DNA of 64,000 nt from Viola odorata (GCA_963691705.1 OY829541.1:67799189-67863188); one strand, 5' to 3'; positions 1 through 13,319 are shown, numbered from the stretch's first letter. The notes: generated by a model not told the origin, from the sequence alone. Made by a program: numbers and translations.

Positions 1-57
1 TAAAAATTCCAAAACTAGCAAATCGTTGAGCCAGTAATGTATATAACCGCTACTCAC

Positions 58-1720
58 CTCGTCCTGTCCATTATTAGCACATTTGGTTGAGACCAGCTGA
101 GATTCATTTTCGTCAACTCCACCAAATCCACAAGCATAGCACAATAACTGGAAAAGATCACCAAAAAAGAATGGCTAGGTAAAGCTGCACTTCCATTTCA
201 TTATCAATCTCATAGATTATTAGTAATATAATGGACAATGACTGTTACCTTCCCTTCTGGATCAGTAATCCACTTACGGGAACTTTTGGTCCTGCAAGAA
301 CTACATTGCTTCTGAACAGCATTGGATATTCCCTTCCCAGCTACCTGCATAAAAAAGAAATAGAAGTCAATCGTATATTCTTCAGCTCAGAAACTTATAA
401 AACATCAACATTAGGCTGTTTGAGATTATACACTGAAATGAAATAAGTAACAGAAAAAGTCCCAATATCATTCTCAAATAAATGGGAAAGAAGGTAACAA
501 AGAAAAAAGGAACATAATTCGTCTGACTCGTCAGTTGTCATTCATTTTCTGATTACTCCTTCTGAGGGAGATGTGACAAAAAGTAAGTGTAGACAGTACT
601 CGTAAAATATTCAAGGCCAATCATGTAATGGGACTAGCACAAGTTTCTAGAACCAAGACCTCAGCAAATGGAACAATGCCTTGATTGATGACTGGAGCTA
701 ACTCTTTTGACCTTATTGATCCATGTTGGACATGAACCTCTTGCTTAAGCTATATGTGATTTATTTTACTCAAGTAAATAAGCATCAGAGGAGAAAAATT
801 ACACAACTAAGCTTCTAGTCACGAACATAAAATTGACAACAACAACCATTCAAATGTGCCCTTGCATATATAGTACAGACTGAGCATGGGCTAGATGGCA
901 CGAATGCTGTGATGGTGCAACGAAGAACCAAGAGTTTGCCAGCATGTCACTATTGGAAAATAACCTTGAAATAATGTACGGTTTCATAGTTTCATATACA
1001 TACATTGGTGCACCTCTGTAAGAGATCCAGAACTAACCAGACTAATACCCGCAGAGTTGCCGTTTGAAGAGGATGTAGATGACATCTTAAGTTTCTTACT
1101 TGGAATATGTCCTGCATTATCCAACACACCAGTATGTTTTGGCACAAGTTTTTTATTCCTGAGTTCTGATTGTAGCTGACACATTTTCACAACAGAATCA
1201 AGCATCTGCATTGAACACAACATAATTATTGCAAATTCAAACTATAGTTGTTTTTTCAGTTATATTTAGCAATTAAAGCAAGATCCAAAAAGACCACACC
1301 AGTTCACATCCGACATCAAGTTTCATTCAATTGATACACAGTTGTCAATAATTTTGTGACGTTTCACAACACAGACGGTGATTTTCATAACTTTTTCTTA
1401 CCCCGTCTAAAACAGACAATTGAGAGCAGCCACACTATACCTCATCAACTTTTGGTGCAAGACCTGCCACACTTTCCCAAAGCAGCACATTCAATCTTTC
1501 TTTTTGGTAGTCTGAAAGACCAGCTCCCACACTGCTGCATTTTATCTTTTCCTTGCCCATAACCTCCCCAAATCTGCTTCCATTTTCAAGGGGAAAAGGC
1601 AGAAAATCTTTCTCTCTTGAGAGCAGCTCCTTCACTTGAAGGATATAGTAAGAAAAAATATCTGGTTTTGATAAGCTTTGATCTGCTGAAGTACCCAAAC
1701 CCCCCAACATTTGTGACATA
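58..1720 (-). CDS. GATA-type zinc finger protein (divergent), partial
   Basis: Four minus-strand exons join in one frame: 1720-1441, 1205-1014, 344-249 and 147-58, each with GT donor and AG acceptor. The gene then runs off the left edge after a GTGAGT donor at 57. The last two exons join to a Cys-X2-Cys-X17-Cys-X2-Cys finger (CSSCRT ... KW..DPEGK ... LCYACG), which has the spacing and the LCxACG end of a GATA zinc finger, though the usual LWR core reads SRKW. Upstream lies a helical part (LQVKELLSREKDF; VDEMLDSVVKMCQLQSELR) and a Ser/Lys-rich linker. Known GATA fingers bind DNA; a role as a nuclear regulator is inference. The start is uncertain: the ATG at 1719 may be internal, because an acceptor-like AG lies just upstream near 1740. 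I cannot name the gene. Confidence 0.6.
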
Positions 1721-1924
1721 ATGACACAAGCTACAATGCTGCATGTATAATGATATCGAATCAGCCCAAATTATGATGGAAACAAACAATTGACTCAAGA
1801 TTTCCTAGAACACTTTCAAAATCATCCAAGCCAGAATGATTGAGAACGAGGAGGCGAGAGCACCAGTGTTGACAATAAATCAGATACCTAGTGAAAGAGT
1901 GTAAATGCTTATTGTTTAAAGACT

Positions 1925-2013
1925 TTTTTTATAGGCAGAGTTGAGACTTGAACCCGAGACCCTACTAGTAACTCTACCACCAGAAAGACAACCAATGAGC
2001 TACATGCCCATTG
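1925..2013 (-). mobile_element. tRNA-derived SINE-like head
   Basis: Read on the minus strand, the stretch has a Pol III A-box-like sequence (TGTAGCTCATTGG) and, about 40 bases on, a B-box-like sequence (GGGTTCAAGTCTC), the arrangement of a tRNA gene. The arms do not fold into a clean cloverleaf, so a tRNA-derived SINE or tRNA relic is more likely than a working tRNA gene. No tail or target-site duplication was identified. Confidence 0.5.
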
Positions 2014-2180
2014 ATATATTCTTTTAAATAACTGAAGGTGTGTCTTAGGGTGAAAAAGGTTAACGGTTAAAATCTTGTTCGGTAACACTTAGAAGTGAAG
2101 AGAAGTTTTAGGGGCTATTACTTAACACCCCATGGAGGGTTCTAACTTTACACTTGGATATTTTTATACTCAGACAAATA

Positions 2181-2406
2181 CTCTCGCCGTTTCAAAATAG
2201 TAGTCGTTTAAGGTTGTTTCACACAAAATAATTAATCATGAATGCAATTTACTTTTTAGTTAGAAAGGTAGTCCTCTTTCCAAAGATATTCATCACTCTC
2301 CTTAAAGACATGGGTAGAATTAAAAAGTAGACTAAAATCTTCCATGAAACTATTATTATGAAGAAAAAAAATAACACCCAAATAGACTACTATTCTCAGA
2401 CAAAGG
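2181..2406. mobile_element. Stowaway-like MITE
   Basis: The two ends are imperfect inverted repeats sharing AATAGTAGTC near the termini. The left end starts CTCTCGCCGTTTC; the right end, reverse-complemented, starts CCTTTGTCTGAG. A TA dinucleotide flanks each end (2179-2180 and 2407-2408), the target duplication of Tc1/mariner-type Stowaway elements. Length is about 226 bases with no coding capacity. Confidence 0.5.
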
Positions 2407-2411
2407 TAGTA

Positions 2412-2645
2412 CAATAGCAATAATTGAAGGGTAACACTAGAAAGTACTCCCTCCATCCCATAACACCGTCATGTTTGACTTTTCACACATTAAGAAAGTG
2501 ATGATTGAGTATTTTTCCTTGGTATCATCCAAATATGCCTTACATTTTAATTTTCTGATGGGACAAAAGTAACAGTAGCAATAATTGAAGGGTAACACAA
2601 GAAAGTACCCCCTCCGTCCCATAAGACCGTGACTTTTCACACATT
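2412..2645. repeat. Direct repeat with Stowaway-type ends
   Basis: A unit of about 75 bases containing AGCAATAATTGAAGGGTAAC and a terminus like CTCCCTCCGTCCCATAA occurs at about 2416-2490 and again at about 2576-2645. The CTCCCTCCRTCC end is the plant Stowaway MITE signature. The second copy runs straight into the large inverted repeat at 2663, so this may be its original outer end. Confidence 0.55.
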
Positions 2646-2662
2646 TTAAAAAGTGAGACAAG

Positions 2663-4446
2663 GAAAGAATAAAGATGAAATTATCATTTGACTGTAATTT
2701 TGCGTTTCGCTACACTATCCGCAAAGTCAAACATGACAAACACTTTGAGATTGAGAGAGTCGTTATTCATAAATGTTTTAATATGATTAGTTGAGTAAAT
2801 CTAGTCTAGTTATTGTCAAGAGCCTGTTTATGAATGGCATTAAGTAGGAGCAAACCAAAACTTGGGATTGTTGTGGAGTATCTTAGAAGGTAAAGCCTCA
2901 GGAGAGAGCTTTCTCTTGGGCAAGCCAAAACTTGGAGTTGTTGTGTCTTAGAAGGTAAAGCTCTGACAAAGAGCTTTTTCTAAACTTCATTAGTTTGACC
3001 TTGCTCGAAAGGATTAGTCTCATGGATTGTAAAATAAATCCTTTAATGCCTTTGTGTTTCAATCAAAAGAAAGAAAAAAGGCTTTGGTTATGCAATACTG
3101 AGATAAACTGTATGGAAATTTTGCATTGCGGTTTTAGTAAACCAATCTATTGAGGGGAATCGTAAAAAATGGATGGTTACTCATACATATTTAAGATGAT
3201 ACCATATGGTATGTGTTATTTGTTGATAATGTTCTTCGTGGATGAGATCAAGCAGGAGTAGACAAAGCTTGAGAGTTGTTGAGTTGTACCTTAGAAGGCA
3301 AAGTTAAGGAGGGCTTTCTCTAAACTTCAATTGTCCAACTTTTTCTTGGACAAGGATTGGTATCATGAATTGCAAAACATATGCGAGGATTTGCCTAAGT
3401 TTTGACTAAGAAAATGAAGTGAAGGTAAAGTTTTTAGGCCAAGTAGGACTAAGATAAAGTTATGGAATTTTTGCATTGCAATTTTGTTAATCGCATCTAA
3501 TGGCGTGGAATTGTTAGAGGTGCCAAAATCTGACAATTTTTGTTACTTTTATGGAATTTTTGCATTGCAATTTTGTTAATCGCATCTAATAGCAAACTTT
3601 GTGAGAGGACCAAGTAACAATTCCACTCCATTAGATGCGCTTAACAAAATTGCAATGCAAAAATTTCATAACTTTATCTTAGTCCTACTTGGCCTAAAAG
3701 CTTTACCTTCACTTCATTTTCTTAGTCAAAACTTAGGCAAATCCTCGCATATGTTTTGCAATTCATGACACCAATCCTTATCCAAGAAAAAATTGAACAA
3801 TTGAAGTTTAGAGAAAGCCCACTCAACAACTCTCAAGTTTTGTCTACTCTTCCTTGATCTCATCCACGAAGAACATTATCATCAACAAATAACACATACC
3901 ACATGGTATCATCTTAAACATGCATGGGTAACCATCCATTTTTTACGATTCCCCTCAGTATATGGGTTTACTAAAACCGCAATGCAAAATTTCCATACAG
4001 TTTAGCTCAGTATTGCATAGCCAAAGCCTTTTTTCTTTCTTTTTTTTGATTGAAACACAAAGGCATTAAATGATTTATTTTACAATCCATGAGACTAATC
4101 CTTTCAAGCAAGGTCAAACTAATGAAGTTTAGAGAAAGCTCTTTGCCAGAGCTTTACCTTCTAAGACACAACAACTCCAAGTCTTGGCTTGCCCAAGAGA
4201 AAGCTCTCTCTTGAGGCTTTACCTTCTAAGATAAAGCACAACAATCCCAAGTTTTGGTTTGCTCAATAGTCCTGGCATTTATAAACAGGCTCTTGACTAT
4301 AACTAGACTGGATTTACTCAACTAATCATATTGAAACAATTAAGAATAACTACTCTCTCATCAAAGTGTTTGTCATGTTTGACTTTGCGGATAGTGTAGC
4401 GAAACGCAAAATTACAGTCAAATGATAAGTTCATCTTTATTCTTTC
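2663..4446. repeat. Large inverted repeat (foldback), about 1.8 kb
   Basis: The sequence from 2663 to about 3510 reappears as its reverse complement from about 4446 back to 3620. Long stretches match by eye: the block around 2698-2740 (GCGTTTCGCTACACTATCCG) is mirrored around 4385-4410, and the block around 3455-3505 (TTTTTGCATTGCAATTTTG) is mirrored around 3620-3670. The loop at about 3520-3610 holds an extra direct copy of that last motif (3547-3592). No ORF of interest lies inside. A transcript across it would fold into a hairpin with arms of about 850 bases. Nature inferred: a foldback DNA element or an inverted duplication of a MITE-containing segment. Confidence 0.85.
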
Positions 4447-6370
4447 AAAACATCCAAGCAATCACTATGCGACATAAAAGTGTTCTTTGTCACTCCCATA
4501 AGAGACTAATCTCATTCGAGCATGGTCGGCCCTATCTCATTCAAGCATAGTCGCCCCTATGAAAAGGGCAACTCTATAACATGATTTTCTATACTACCTA
4601 TGATTTTCTATACTACCCAGACTAGAATCTAAGACAGGCCTACGAAAAGGGTAACTCTATAGCAGGATTTTCTACATTACACAGACTCGAAACTCAAACT
4701 AGGACAAATTTCTTACCACTTTGCCCACAATAAGTGTTGTTATAAATAATTTTCTTATACACAAAGATCGAACCAAGGATAAAAGAAAACATGAGAACAA
4801 GTGGGGTAACTTTGAATTTCCTAATTGCACAACAACAACAACAACTATAATAATAATAATAATAATAATTAATAATAATAATTGTGAAAAGTAAACACAA
4901 ACAAGGAAGGTTGTAGGGGTTGTTCCTACAAGGATCTAAACTCAAGATTGGATCTTTAAAACCCACATTGATAAAAAATAAAAATAAAGTTGAAAACTTT
5001 GTACTTTTGCCCAAAACTTAGCTCTCTCCAACCATAATGGATTCCATACCAAATAAAGATTGAAGCATAACATCAACTCAGACTTTGGAAACTAAAGGAG
5101 GAGGAGGAGGAGAGATGGAAGATGAAGGGATCGGCGTTGCTTACCTATTAGTCGGCGTCGATCGGTTAGTCGGCAGCAAATATAGAAAGGGATGCAGGGC
5201 AGCGGAAAGAGCGGACCTGATAAAGGCAAACACCAGATTCAGCTGAGCAAATACGGGATTAGATTTACGTTCAATCAAAATCTTTGATAAGAAATGGGTA
5301 CCGCCAACTCATACCCAAAATTAAATATCCATTATAATTCATATATAATATGTCTAACTCATATCTAATATGTCCAATACTCAATTGAAAATATAATGAA
5401 TATCCAATTACACTTACTTATTTATTATTTCACTTAATAAAATTATTTTACCACAGATGTATGATACGGGTAGTTACCCGTTGACAATCTCCATGCATGA
5501 TTAAAAAGTAAAAAGATGGTTTACCATTAAATGGCCACCGAGAAGAACAGAAAGAATTGCGTACCTAGTCGACTTGAACCTCGCAAATCACGAGGTATTC
5601 TTTCTTTTTGCTGCACTGCAAACAACTTCAATTGCAATCTCCTTTGATGAGAAATGTTGGAGATTTAAGCACTCATTTAGGGTTTTATGATTATTCACCG
5701 CTTCCTTCCTACCCAGATGTCCATGTCAATGGAGCCGCAAACGGCGACATCCCTGCTTTGTTGACGAGGACTAGATGTCTAAGAACCTAAGAAGGAACCA
5801 AGTGTTAAAATACAACACGGTAGCCACCCAATTAATTCAAGGAAGGGCAGCCAAGTGGAGCGCCGAAAGTACCCACCCACTCAATAAATAAATAAATATA
5901 TATATATATGAAAAAATCTGTAAAATAAAATTAGAAATAGAAAGATCGAATCGCGTAGAAATACTATCCTAAAATATTCTATTAGCCTCGGATAAAATAA
6001 AACGATTTGACACAAGATCAGGACCAGAACAACAAAAATCAATAACAGAATATTAAATAGGAAAGAAAACTTCTCAATTTTAATTGTGGTGTTTTTTTGT
6101 GTTATATTTTAGTTTGATGGAGTAGGTAGTATTTATAGGAAGAAAAAGAATTATGATTATTAAGGTGGAGATTCACGGTCATTATGGTGGAGATTCACGA
6201 CCATTAAGTGAGAGATTTTATTATCATTAAGGGGGAAATTTTATGGTTATTAAAATCTAGCCATTATTGTATTATGGTCATTAAAATCTAGCTATTATTG
6301 TGGTTGTTTATAGTCGTTTGAAACTAGCCGTTAATATAACGGTTAGAAATGTGATACAAATAGATACACA
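4447..6370. other. Intergenic, low-complexity and short repeats
   Basis: No gene is supported. It holds a local duplication at about 4556-4700 (AAAGGGYAACTCTATARCA and GATTTTCTAYAYTAC repeated), a TAA microsatellite at about 4846-4882, a GGA run near 5098-5112, an AT run near 5890-5910, and degenerate short repeats at about 6150-6330 built on GGTGGAGATTCACG and AAATCTAGCYATTATTG. A 60-residue ORF at 5608-5790 looks protein-like but I do not recognise it. Confidence 0.5.
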
Positions 6371-6484
6371 TAATGTACGTTCGAAAAAAAATACGAAATT
6401 TTTTGAGGTCAAATAGTGCGTCATTCGGTTTCCTCGATATGCGTATCTACAGTGCGGGCGACATCTAATTGTAACCGGAGGGAG
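6371..6484. mobile_element. Truncated Stowaway-like MITE
   Basis: The inner sequence (ATGTACGTTCRAAAAAAAAT, then GGTCAAATAGTG) matches the right half of the complete element at 21394-21653, and the right end reads GGAGGGAG followed by TA (6485-6486). The left end is missing, so this is a 5'-truncated relative. Confidence 0.55.
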
Positions 6485-6486
6485 TA

Positions 6487-8642
6487 GTGTGTAAGAGAGA
6501 AAAACGAGTGTGAGAGCAAAAATTAGAGTGAAAAATAAGTGTGGAATAATCTTCCGCTTTTGAGTATTGTATTCTATCTAATTTTCTTAGTTCGACATGG
6601 AACGTAAGAAGGCTTCCATTCCATGGCACAATGGTTAATTGGGTGGTGGAAGAAAATAATAATTTCTTTTTAAATTTTTTTGTTAAGCACTATATGAATG
6701 ATCCATTGTTCCTTACTCTTTAACTGCTTGATACTCTCCATTTTAAAATTTACGTCGTTTAAATTTCTCTATACAAATCAATTAAATAAAATAATTTACT
6801 TCTTAGCATGGTTATCTTTTCAAATATATTTCTCTTCAGTCTAGATGTTTAGATGTGAGTAAATTTAAAAATAGAGTATAATATTTCATTGAAATTCTCA
6901 AAAACAAATACTTTATTTTTTGGACATGGTTGTAGGATCCATGAGTGTCCTATCAACATCAACCATGCCATGACATCAAGGACAATTCCATACATGCTAA
7001 ATACGTAGAAAACTTTAAAACTGAAATTGTAAGTTTTAAAAAATTTAGGAACTTGAAACTATCTTTTCTTTAAACTAATAAACTTCTTAGGCGATATATA
7101 TATAATAAACTTAGAGTTTATAAAGACTTCCACTAGGAAACGCAATCATTTTCTTTGAATTTTTAACAATAAAAAGATAAAGATGACAACTTTGCACGGT
7201 GACCGTTGCCCCCCCCACCTGGAAAAAAATGGGATATATTACTAAGCCATCATGGTTGATAGGGTGGTAGCCTAGGTGGTCGACGAGTCCTTTAAAGAAT
7301 CACGAGTTCATCTTAATTTATTCTTTCTCGACTGATTTGTTGATGGGCACACCGGCCCGCACAAAAGACACTGAGACACGTACACAGTACTTATCTCAAG
7401 GTTCGGAGTGCGCCTAGTACTGCCCACTATAGCTATCTACTAACCTTTCTCTTTGGCCAAAGTTAGGGTCGATTTTATACATATTAAATATAAAATGAGT
7501 ATAATAATCATATTAGGGAAATTAAAAACATTAAATACATTAACTTGTAACATGCTAAACTTTTTTACAAAAATGGTTAGTCTTTCGTATTATAAGTGCA
7601 ACACTTTAAGAACTAAATTATATTTATTAAAGATACTTTAGAATCAGCTGTTTATAAGAGTCATCCAAATAATATATATATATATAAAATATGTAACTTA
7701 AACCTAGCGGCCAGAGAGCTAGAAAGAAACTATTAGGGACAAATATGATAGTAATTTCTTACCGGATAAATTATGGTAGGTTATTAAAAAAATGAATTAA
7801 ATTATTATATATATATTTTTTAAAAATATTTTAGAGACCATAAGTAAAGTAATAGTAATTTGTAAGAATAAAATATAATGCGTTAACTAGAAAAATATAT
7901 AAATTTTAAGAATTATTAGGTACTAAAAATTAAAAATTTTTGGGGGTCATTTACAATAAACTATTAAAGAATGGATATTTTAAGAATCATAATGGAGGAG
8001 CACAAAAATTTGGGCCCATCCAATTATTTGAAAAATCCGACCAAGTTTAACAAAGTGGATTTGGTATAGATAACCCAAGCCCATTTTGGATTGCCATCCG
8101 GCCCATTTTTGCAATTTCAAGTATCTTTTCCAAAGATCAATAAGACAAGGAAAGAACAAAGCACAAGTCACACTTTCCCTGTGTCGACTCTGCACTTTGA
8201 TTCTCAAGATCATCATTACAAAACAAAACTGTTTAGTAATACTTCATGTTTTTTTGGAAACAGATCAAACACGATTAATCTACTGCCACCAAAGAAATAA
8301 AAGAAAACAAAACTTATTTATTTAAAAATAAGACTAATCTCGATTTAATAGTATCTAATCTAAATAGAATGAATATACAGTTAATTAAAGGCAACTAAGC
8401 CAAAACTGTCTAGTAAAAGAAAGCACAATCTTCTTTTTTACTCCAAAGTTGTTACCTAAGCCATTGCTAAAGAACAGATTGGTGGGTCTGCAAAAAAAAT
8501 AAAAACAGTTAAAAAGATATGTATTGCAATTCTAACAAGACCATTTTCTTGTAATTTGGAATGTTCTCTCTTTTCTGATAAGAACAAGAAAAGTGCAGGA
8601 AGCACAAACATCTAACTAAGAAAACAAACAGACTATAGTTAA
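6487..8642. other. Intergenic region upstream of the first SEO gene
   Basis: AT-rich DNA without a supported gene. There is a run of eight C at about 7210 and an AT run near 7670-7690. The small overlapping ORFs at 7980-8325 on both strands have no family resemblance. The last few hundred bases should include the SEO promoter, but no clear TATA box was picked out. Confidence 0.4.
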
Positions 8643-11614
8643 ATGAAAGGTGACAGATTCATGTTCTTAAGTTCTGATCAGGAAAATGCATTGGTGAAGC
8701 AGATTCTAGAGACTCATGCTCCTGATGGACACGAGATTGATGCGAAACCTCTGCTTCAAATTGTTCAGGACATTTTTTGTCACGCCTGCCCCGCGTTGGT
8801 AAGATGATTTAATATATAAGAAGGATCTTTCATTAGTCATTTACTTTTGTCAGTTTTAAAGCTGGTGTTTGTTTTTGATGATTCTGTTATGGGCATTTTA
8901 TAGTGGAGAATCAAAGTTCCGATCAGCGCTCAAAATGTCACCAATGAGCTTTGTAGGGGTTAGGTATAGGGTTTGAGTCATCTGAATTGCAATTCCTATG
9001 ATGCAATTCCCAACAGATGACCCAGTTTGTGTTTAAATGCAGTAAACTCTGTGTCGTTTTGCCATTTCAGGCCAGTCAAACACAGACAGCAGCTTTGGAG
9101 TGTAAAGCGTACCAGGCCAGTGACTTTGCCTTGCTTGAGTCTCTAGCTTATATCATCGATCGAGTTTCTGTCGAGGTTATGATTGGATCCTCATCCCTAG
9201 TCTCTGTTTCCGAGTTTATTGTGCGAGAGATGTTGCTAACTAGTTGTAGTTTTGATAGATAGCAAGGAAATGTTCAGGTGGAGGAGATGCACATGAAACT
9301 ACTATGTCGATTTTGAGCATGCTTACCATCTACTCATGGGATGTCAAGCTGGTGATAGCCTTAGCAGATTTTGCTATGAAGTATGGGGGACTCTGGCTGG
9401 TTGAACAGAGTTATGCCTCGAACCAGCTAGCCAAATCAGTGGCAATCCTTAAAAATTTACCTGGTATTTTCGAGAATTCAGGCGCACCAAAAGACCGGTT
9501 TTCTGCATTCAGGGGTTTTATAAAGATCATGCTAGATATTGCCAAGTACATTATTGAGAAAAGGGAACTTCCATCACAGCCTGCGACAGCTGACAGCGGC
9601 GCTTTGTCCACAGATGTACCAATTGCTGTCTACTGGACAATTAGGAGCGTTATGGCTTGCGTGTCGGAGATTACTGGATTGAGGCATGAGTATGTGTTCA
9701 CTGTGATTGGTAGTTTGATTCTTTCATTGAATTGTCTATATTATCTTGCTGTTCAATCCATGATCTTGCACTTTCCCTAGCAATGAGCCCATTTTCAAGT
9801 ACTAGACATTATTCTTTTCGGTAAATATTTTCTCACCATTTCCAGAAAGGCTGCGAGGGCTATGTCTATGTTGCAATGAGAAGTGTTTTATGGAGAGTGT
9901 ACAATAATTAGTGATTGATAAGTATATTGGTTCTCCATGCTTTTGTTAGTAACAGGCACATAACATCAACGACAAAGGTCTGGGAGTTATCGAGTTTGGA
10001 ACACAAGCTCAGCAACATTCATAGCCGCTGGATGGTTCAAGTGACAGGCTACAAGTATAGTGGTAAGTTTCTGAGTTAAAACCATTGCAGATACATGGAT
10101 TTGTGCATGAATGAGTAATGCAGCAAACTATTTGAAAGTTGGATACTGAAAAACATTGACCATATAATGCAGATGAAAAGAAAGTTTCCAAACCTTATCA
10201 GGACCTCGTAAAGTTATTTGAAACAAATCACATTGACAATTCGAGTGTTCTCAAGGCACTGATATATGCAAAGGATGATCTTCAGCCACTGTTTGATGCA
10301 TCCACCAAGAAAAGGGTTTGCTCTCATTTCCATTTCATCCATAATTCCAGAATATGATCATATTCAATGTTCATAAGCTAATTAAATAGTTTTCAACCTT
10401 CTGCTCAACACGAACAGGTTAACATTGATGTCCTTCTTAGGAAACACGTGCTACTGCTCATATCAGACCTTGAGATCTTCAAAGAAGAGCTGGGTATTGT
10501 GGAAAAAGTTTACAACAAATTCAAAAAGTTTCCTGCGCTGCAGGAGAGTCAATATGAGGTTCTATGGTTCCCAGTTTCTGACTCATCTATCCCATTGACT
10601 GAGAGCAGGCAAAGGCAATTTCAGGATCTGCAGTCTAGCATGATATGGTACACAGTGTACCATCCTTCCTTAATTGACCGAGCAACAATCAGATTCGTAA
10701 AAGAAGTGTGGCGTTTTAAAAAGAAGCCTGTTATTGTTGTGCTGGATCCTCAAGGAAAAGTTTTAAGTCCTAATGCATTCCATATGATGTGCATTTGGGG
10801 GAGCGCAGCGTTCCCGTTCACCACTTCGAGGGAGGAAGCATTGTGGAAAGCCGAGAGTTGGAGACTTGAGTTGCTTGTGGATGGCATTGATCCAGTGATT
10901 CTGAATTGGGTACACATTTTAGAAACACATACTAACTTACACAAACTTTGTATACATTTGTATTTATGTCGCTCTTTTGATCTTGGCTTTCGGTAGATTT
11001 CGAAGGGAATACACATATGCCTCTACGGAGGAGAAAACATGGAATGGATCAAGAAATTCACTACCAGAGCTAGATCAGTAGCACATGCTTCAGGTTTTCC
11101 CTTAGGATTGGTTTATGTGGGAAGAAGAAATCCAAAGGAGAGAATCAGGAGGACCATTTCGACCATAATTATCGAAAACCTGAGCCATTGCTGGTTAGAT
11201 GTGACTTCAATTTGGTATTTCTGGGCAAGAATAGAGAGCATATGGCATTCCAAAAACCAACTAGGAATGACCATTGAGAATGACCCCATTCTTCCAGGGA
11301 TCATGACAATGCTCTCATACGACCGCAGAGCAGATGGATGGGCCTTGCTCAGCAAAGGGTCACAAGACATGGCCCTAGCCAAGGGAACTCCATTTTTAAA
11401 ATGCTTGTTGGATTACACTAAGTGGAAAGAGAATGCAAGGAAAAAGGGTTTTCTGTCAGCCTTAAAAGATTATCTGAAAGAGCTTGAAACCCCACATCAG
11501 TGCAACAGACTCACTCCACCTAGCAATTCTGGTGTGATACCAGAAAAGATGGTGTGCCCCGAATGCGGCCGCTCGATGGAAAGATTCATCATATGTGAGT
11601 GCTCTGATGAATAA
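8643..11614 (+). CDS. Sieve element occlusion protein (SEO), copy 1
   Basis: Seven exons join into 683 residues: 8643-8798, 9071-9175, 9259-9689, 9956-10062, 10173-10315, 10418-10909 and 10997-11614. SEO proteins are the filament-forming P-proteins of phloem sieve elements, and of forisomes in legumes, thought to plug injured sieve tubes. The N-terminal SEO domain is seen in THAPDGHEIDAKPLL near residue 25 and in the MLTIYSWDVKLV helix. A thioredoxin-fold-like middle part (HVLLLISDLEI ... YEVLWFPVSD ... VIVVLDPQGKV) fills exon 6, residues 315-478. The SEO C-terminal domain ends with the conserved cysteine motif CPECGRSMERF at about residue 665. The length is usual for the family. The gene sits head-to-tail with a second SEO copy starting 1.8 kb downstream. 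The start is the first ATG in frame with a family-like N-terminus; a second ATG lies six codons on. Confidence 0.93.
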
Positions 11615-13319
11615 GCAGAGTTGCAAGGAGCACAGGCTCTGTTTTGTACTATTTGTAAAACTTGCTTGTCTAATTTGTCATGAATTGAACCCTTCATTGT
11701 TCATGCACAAGTCAGAATTTGAGCGACAGAATGAAATGCTAAGAAAAATGATGAAACTGTGTTCAACTAAAAACATGTTAATTGATCAAGTCCATGATCA
11801 AGTCTGCAAATACCTAAACATAATTTGTAAACCATTATACTATTTAATGCTCTTCATGCTTGAAACTTGGGACTAAGGAAAAAATGAGGTAGTCTGTAAA
11901 TATCAGACTAATCCCGTTCTAGTATGATCGGACCGAAAGGAGAGTCTGTAAATATTGAGCCAAGTTCAAGATCAAGAAACCCATCCATGTATAGCATAAA
12001 AAAAAGATTGTAAGAATTGAGAAAACATAAAAAGAGAAAGAAGAAAGAAAGTATTACATGACTTGTTATTATCAAATAGAAAGCATGACAAGGACTTGTT
12101 GATCTTTTGGAGCTAGGACCATCTGTCCTATCTCTAAAGTGAAACCCAAGCTTCTTCAAATGCTTCATTTATTTTACTTCAGATTCCTTAATTATTTGAA
12201 ATTTAATAAGCTGATTACGTTTTTAAATCTTAATCTTTATATGATATGGTTGATTAGCAACAAAATCTTAATCTTTGTTAGGATCCTAAAGAGAAAGGGA
12301 CAGAAAAAGAGAACAGACAGTTTTAGTACAAACTACAGTAAATAAATGTTGCCAACTGTATAGAATAATTGCACTAATAAAACTTGATTGGCCATAAACC
12401 AAAAGCAATCTACTGTTCTTTGTGGTTTGATGTGTTTTGGTTACTGAATGAGAGTTTATACTATATATATCTTGAATGAAAAGCAAGGAATCAATTCTTG
12501 CTTTCTTTTCATCTTCATTCTTTGTTTTCCCCAGGCAAGGAAAAAAGAGAGAAAATTCTTAATTATTAGCTCAAGTAAGAATAAGGGAATCGAGCAAGGA
12601 AGCAAAGCACAGATTTGGAGTTGCCATGTTACTAGTGGTTGGCGATCTGACGGCCATGATCGTTTTGAATCCGTTGATGATGATACTGTATATTCTCTAT
12701 TCACAGACATTCACTGTCAAGTTTCTTATTCTGAACACTTTTTCTTTCTTTTGTTTATTTCTTGTCTAACAGTTAAGTATCATGTTCTTTCAAAGCTAGT
12801 TCTTACAAATCTGAAACTAAAATCTTTTTTCCAGTCCGACCACAGTAAATGAGTTATGACACTGGAACAATGGACTTTTTTCTTCGGTGTTCTCGGGTGT
12901 CCTCTCTACCCTTTTTAGATAGGAGACTATTCTCGTTCAAGCATTGCAATCGAAGCGGATATGGACCCGATGGACTAATGTACTCATTATTTCATAGATT
13001 GATGTGATGACAGATTGAGGATTATCTTGCCTGAAAAATGTTAAGTGTCAGCTTTTCGTAGTGTTAGAAGTAAAAGCCTCAAAAACTACTGTCCAAGATC
13101 TTTCAAGGAAACACTAGGTATCAAACCCATGATTGCCCCAAATAGGCTGTTTTTTGCAAGATTTGGATGCTGAAATCCATGTTCAAGCAAGGAGTAAAGT
13201 GGGGCACAAAACAGGGACCCACAGAAAAGTGTGACATTATTCTCTTAACTTATTATGATATTGATTATGGTGGAAGTAAGGAAGTTGATTCAACTTAGCT
13301 TTATTCCATTTCTGATAGA
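11615..13319. other. Spacer between the two SEO genes
   Basis: Contains the 3' flank of SEO copy 1 and the promoter of copy 2. A short repeat (GTCTGTAAATAT) occurs at about 11892 and 11945. Two ORFs around 12448-12852 and 12456-12710 overlap on opposite strands and resemble nothing I know, so neither is called. Confidence 0.4.

Noticed and set aside
4694..5014. A 106-residue minus-strand frame with a tyrosine run
   Set aside because: The tyrosines come from the TAA microsatellite; no domain and no gene context.
12448..12852. A 134-residue frame between the SEO genes
   Set aside because: Overlaps another frame on the opposite strand, is low in recognisable sequence and lacks splicing or family support.
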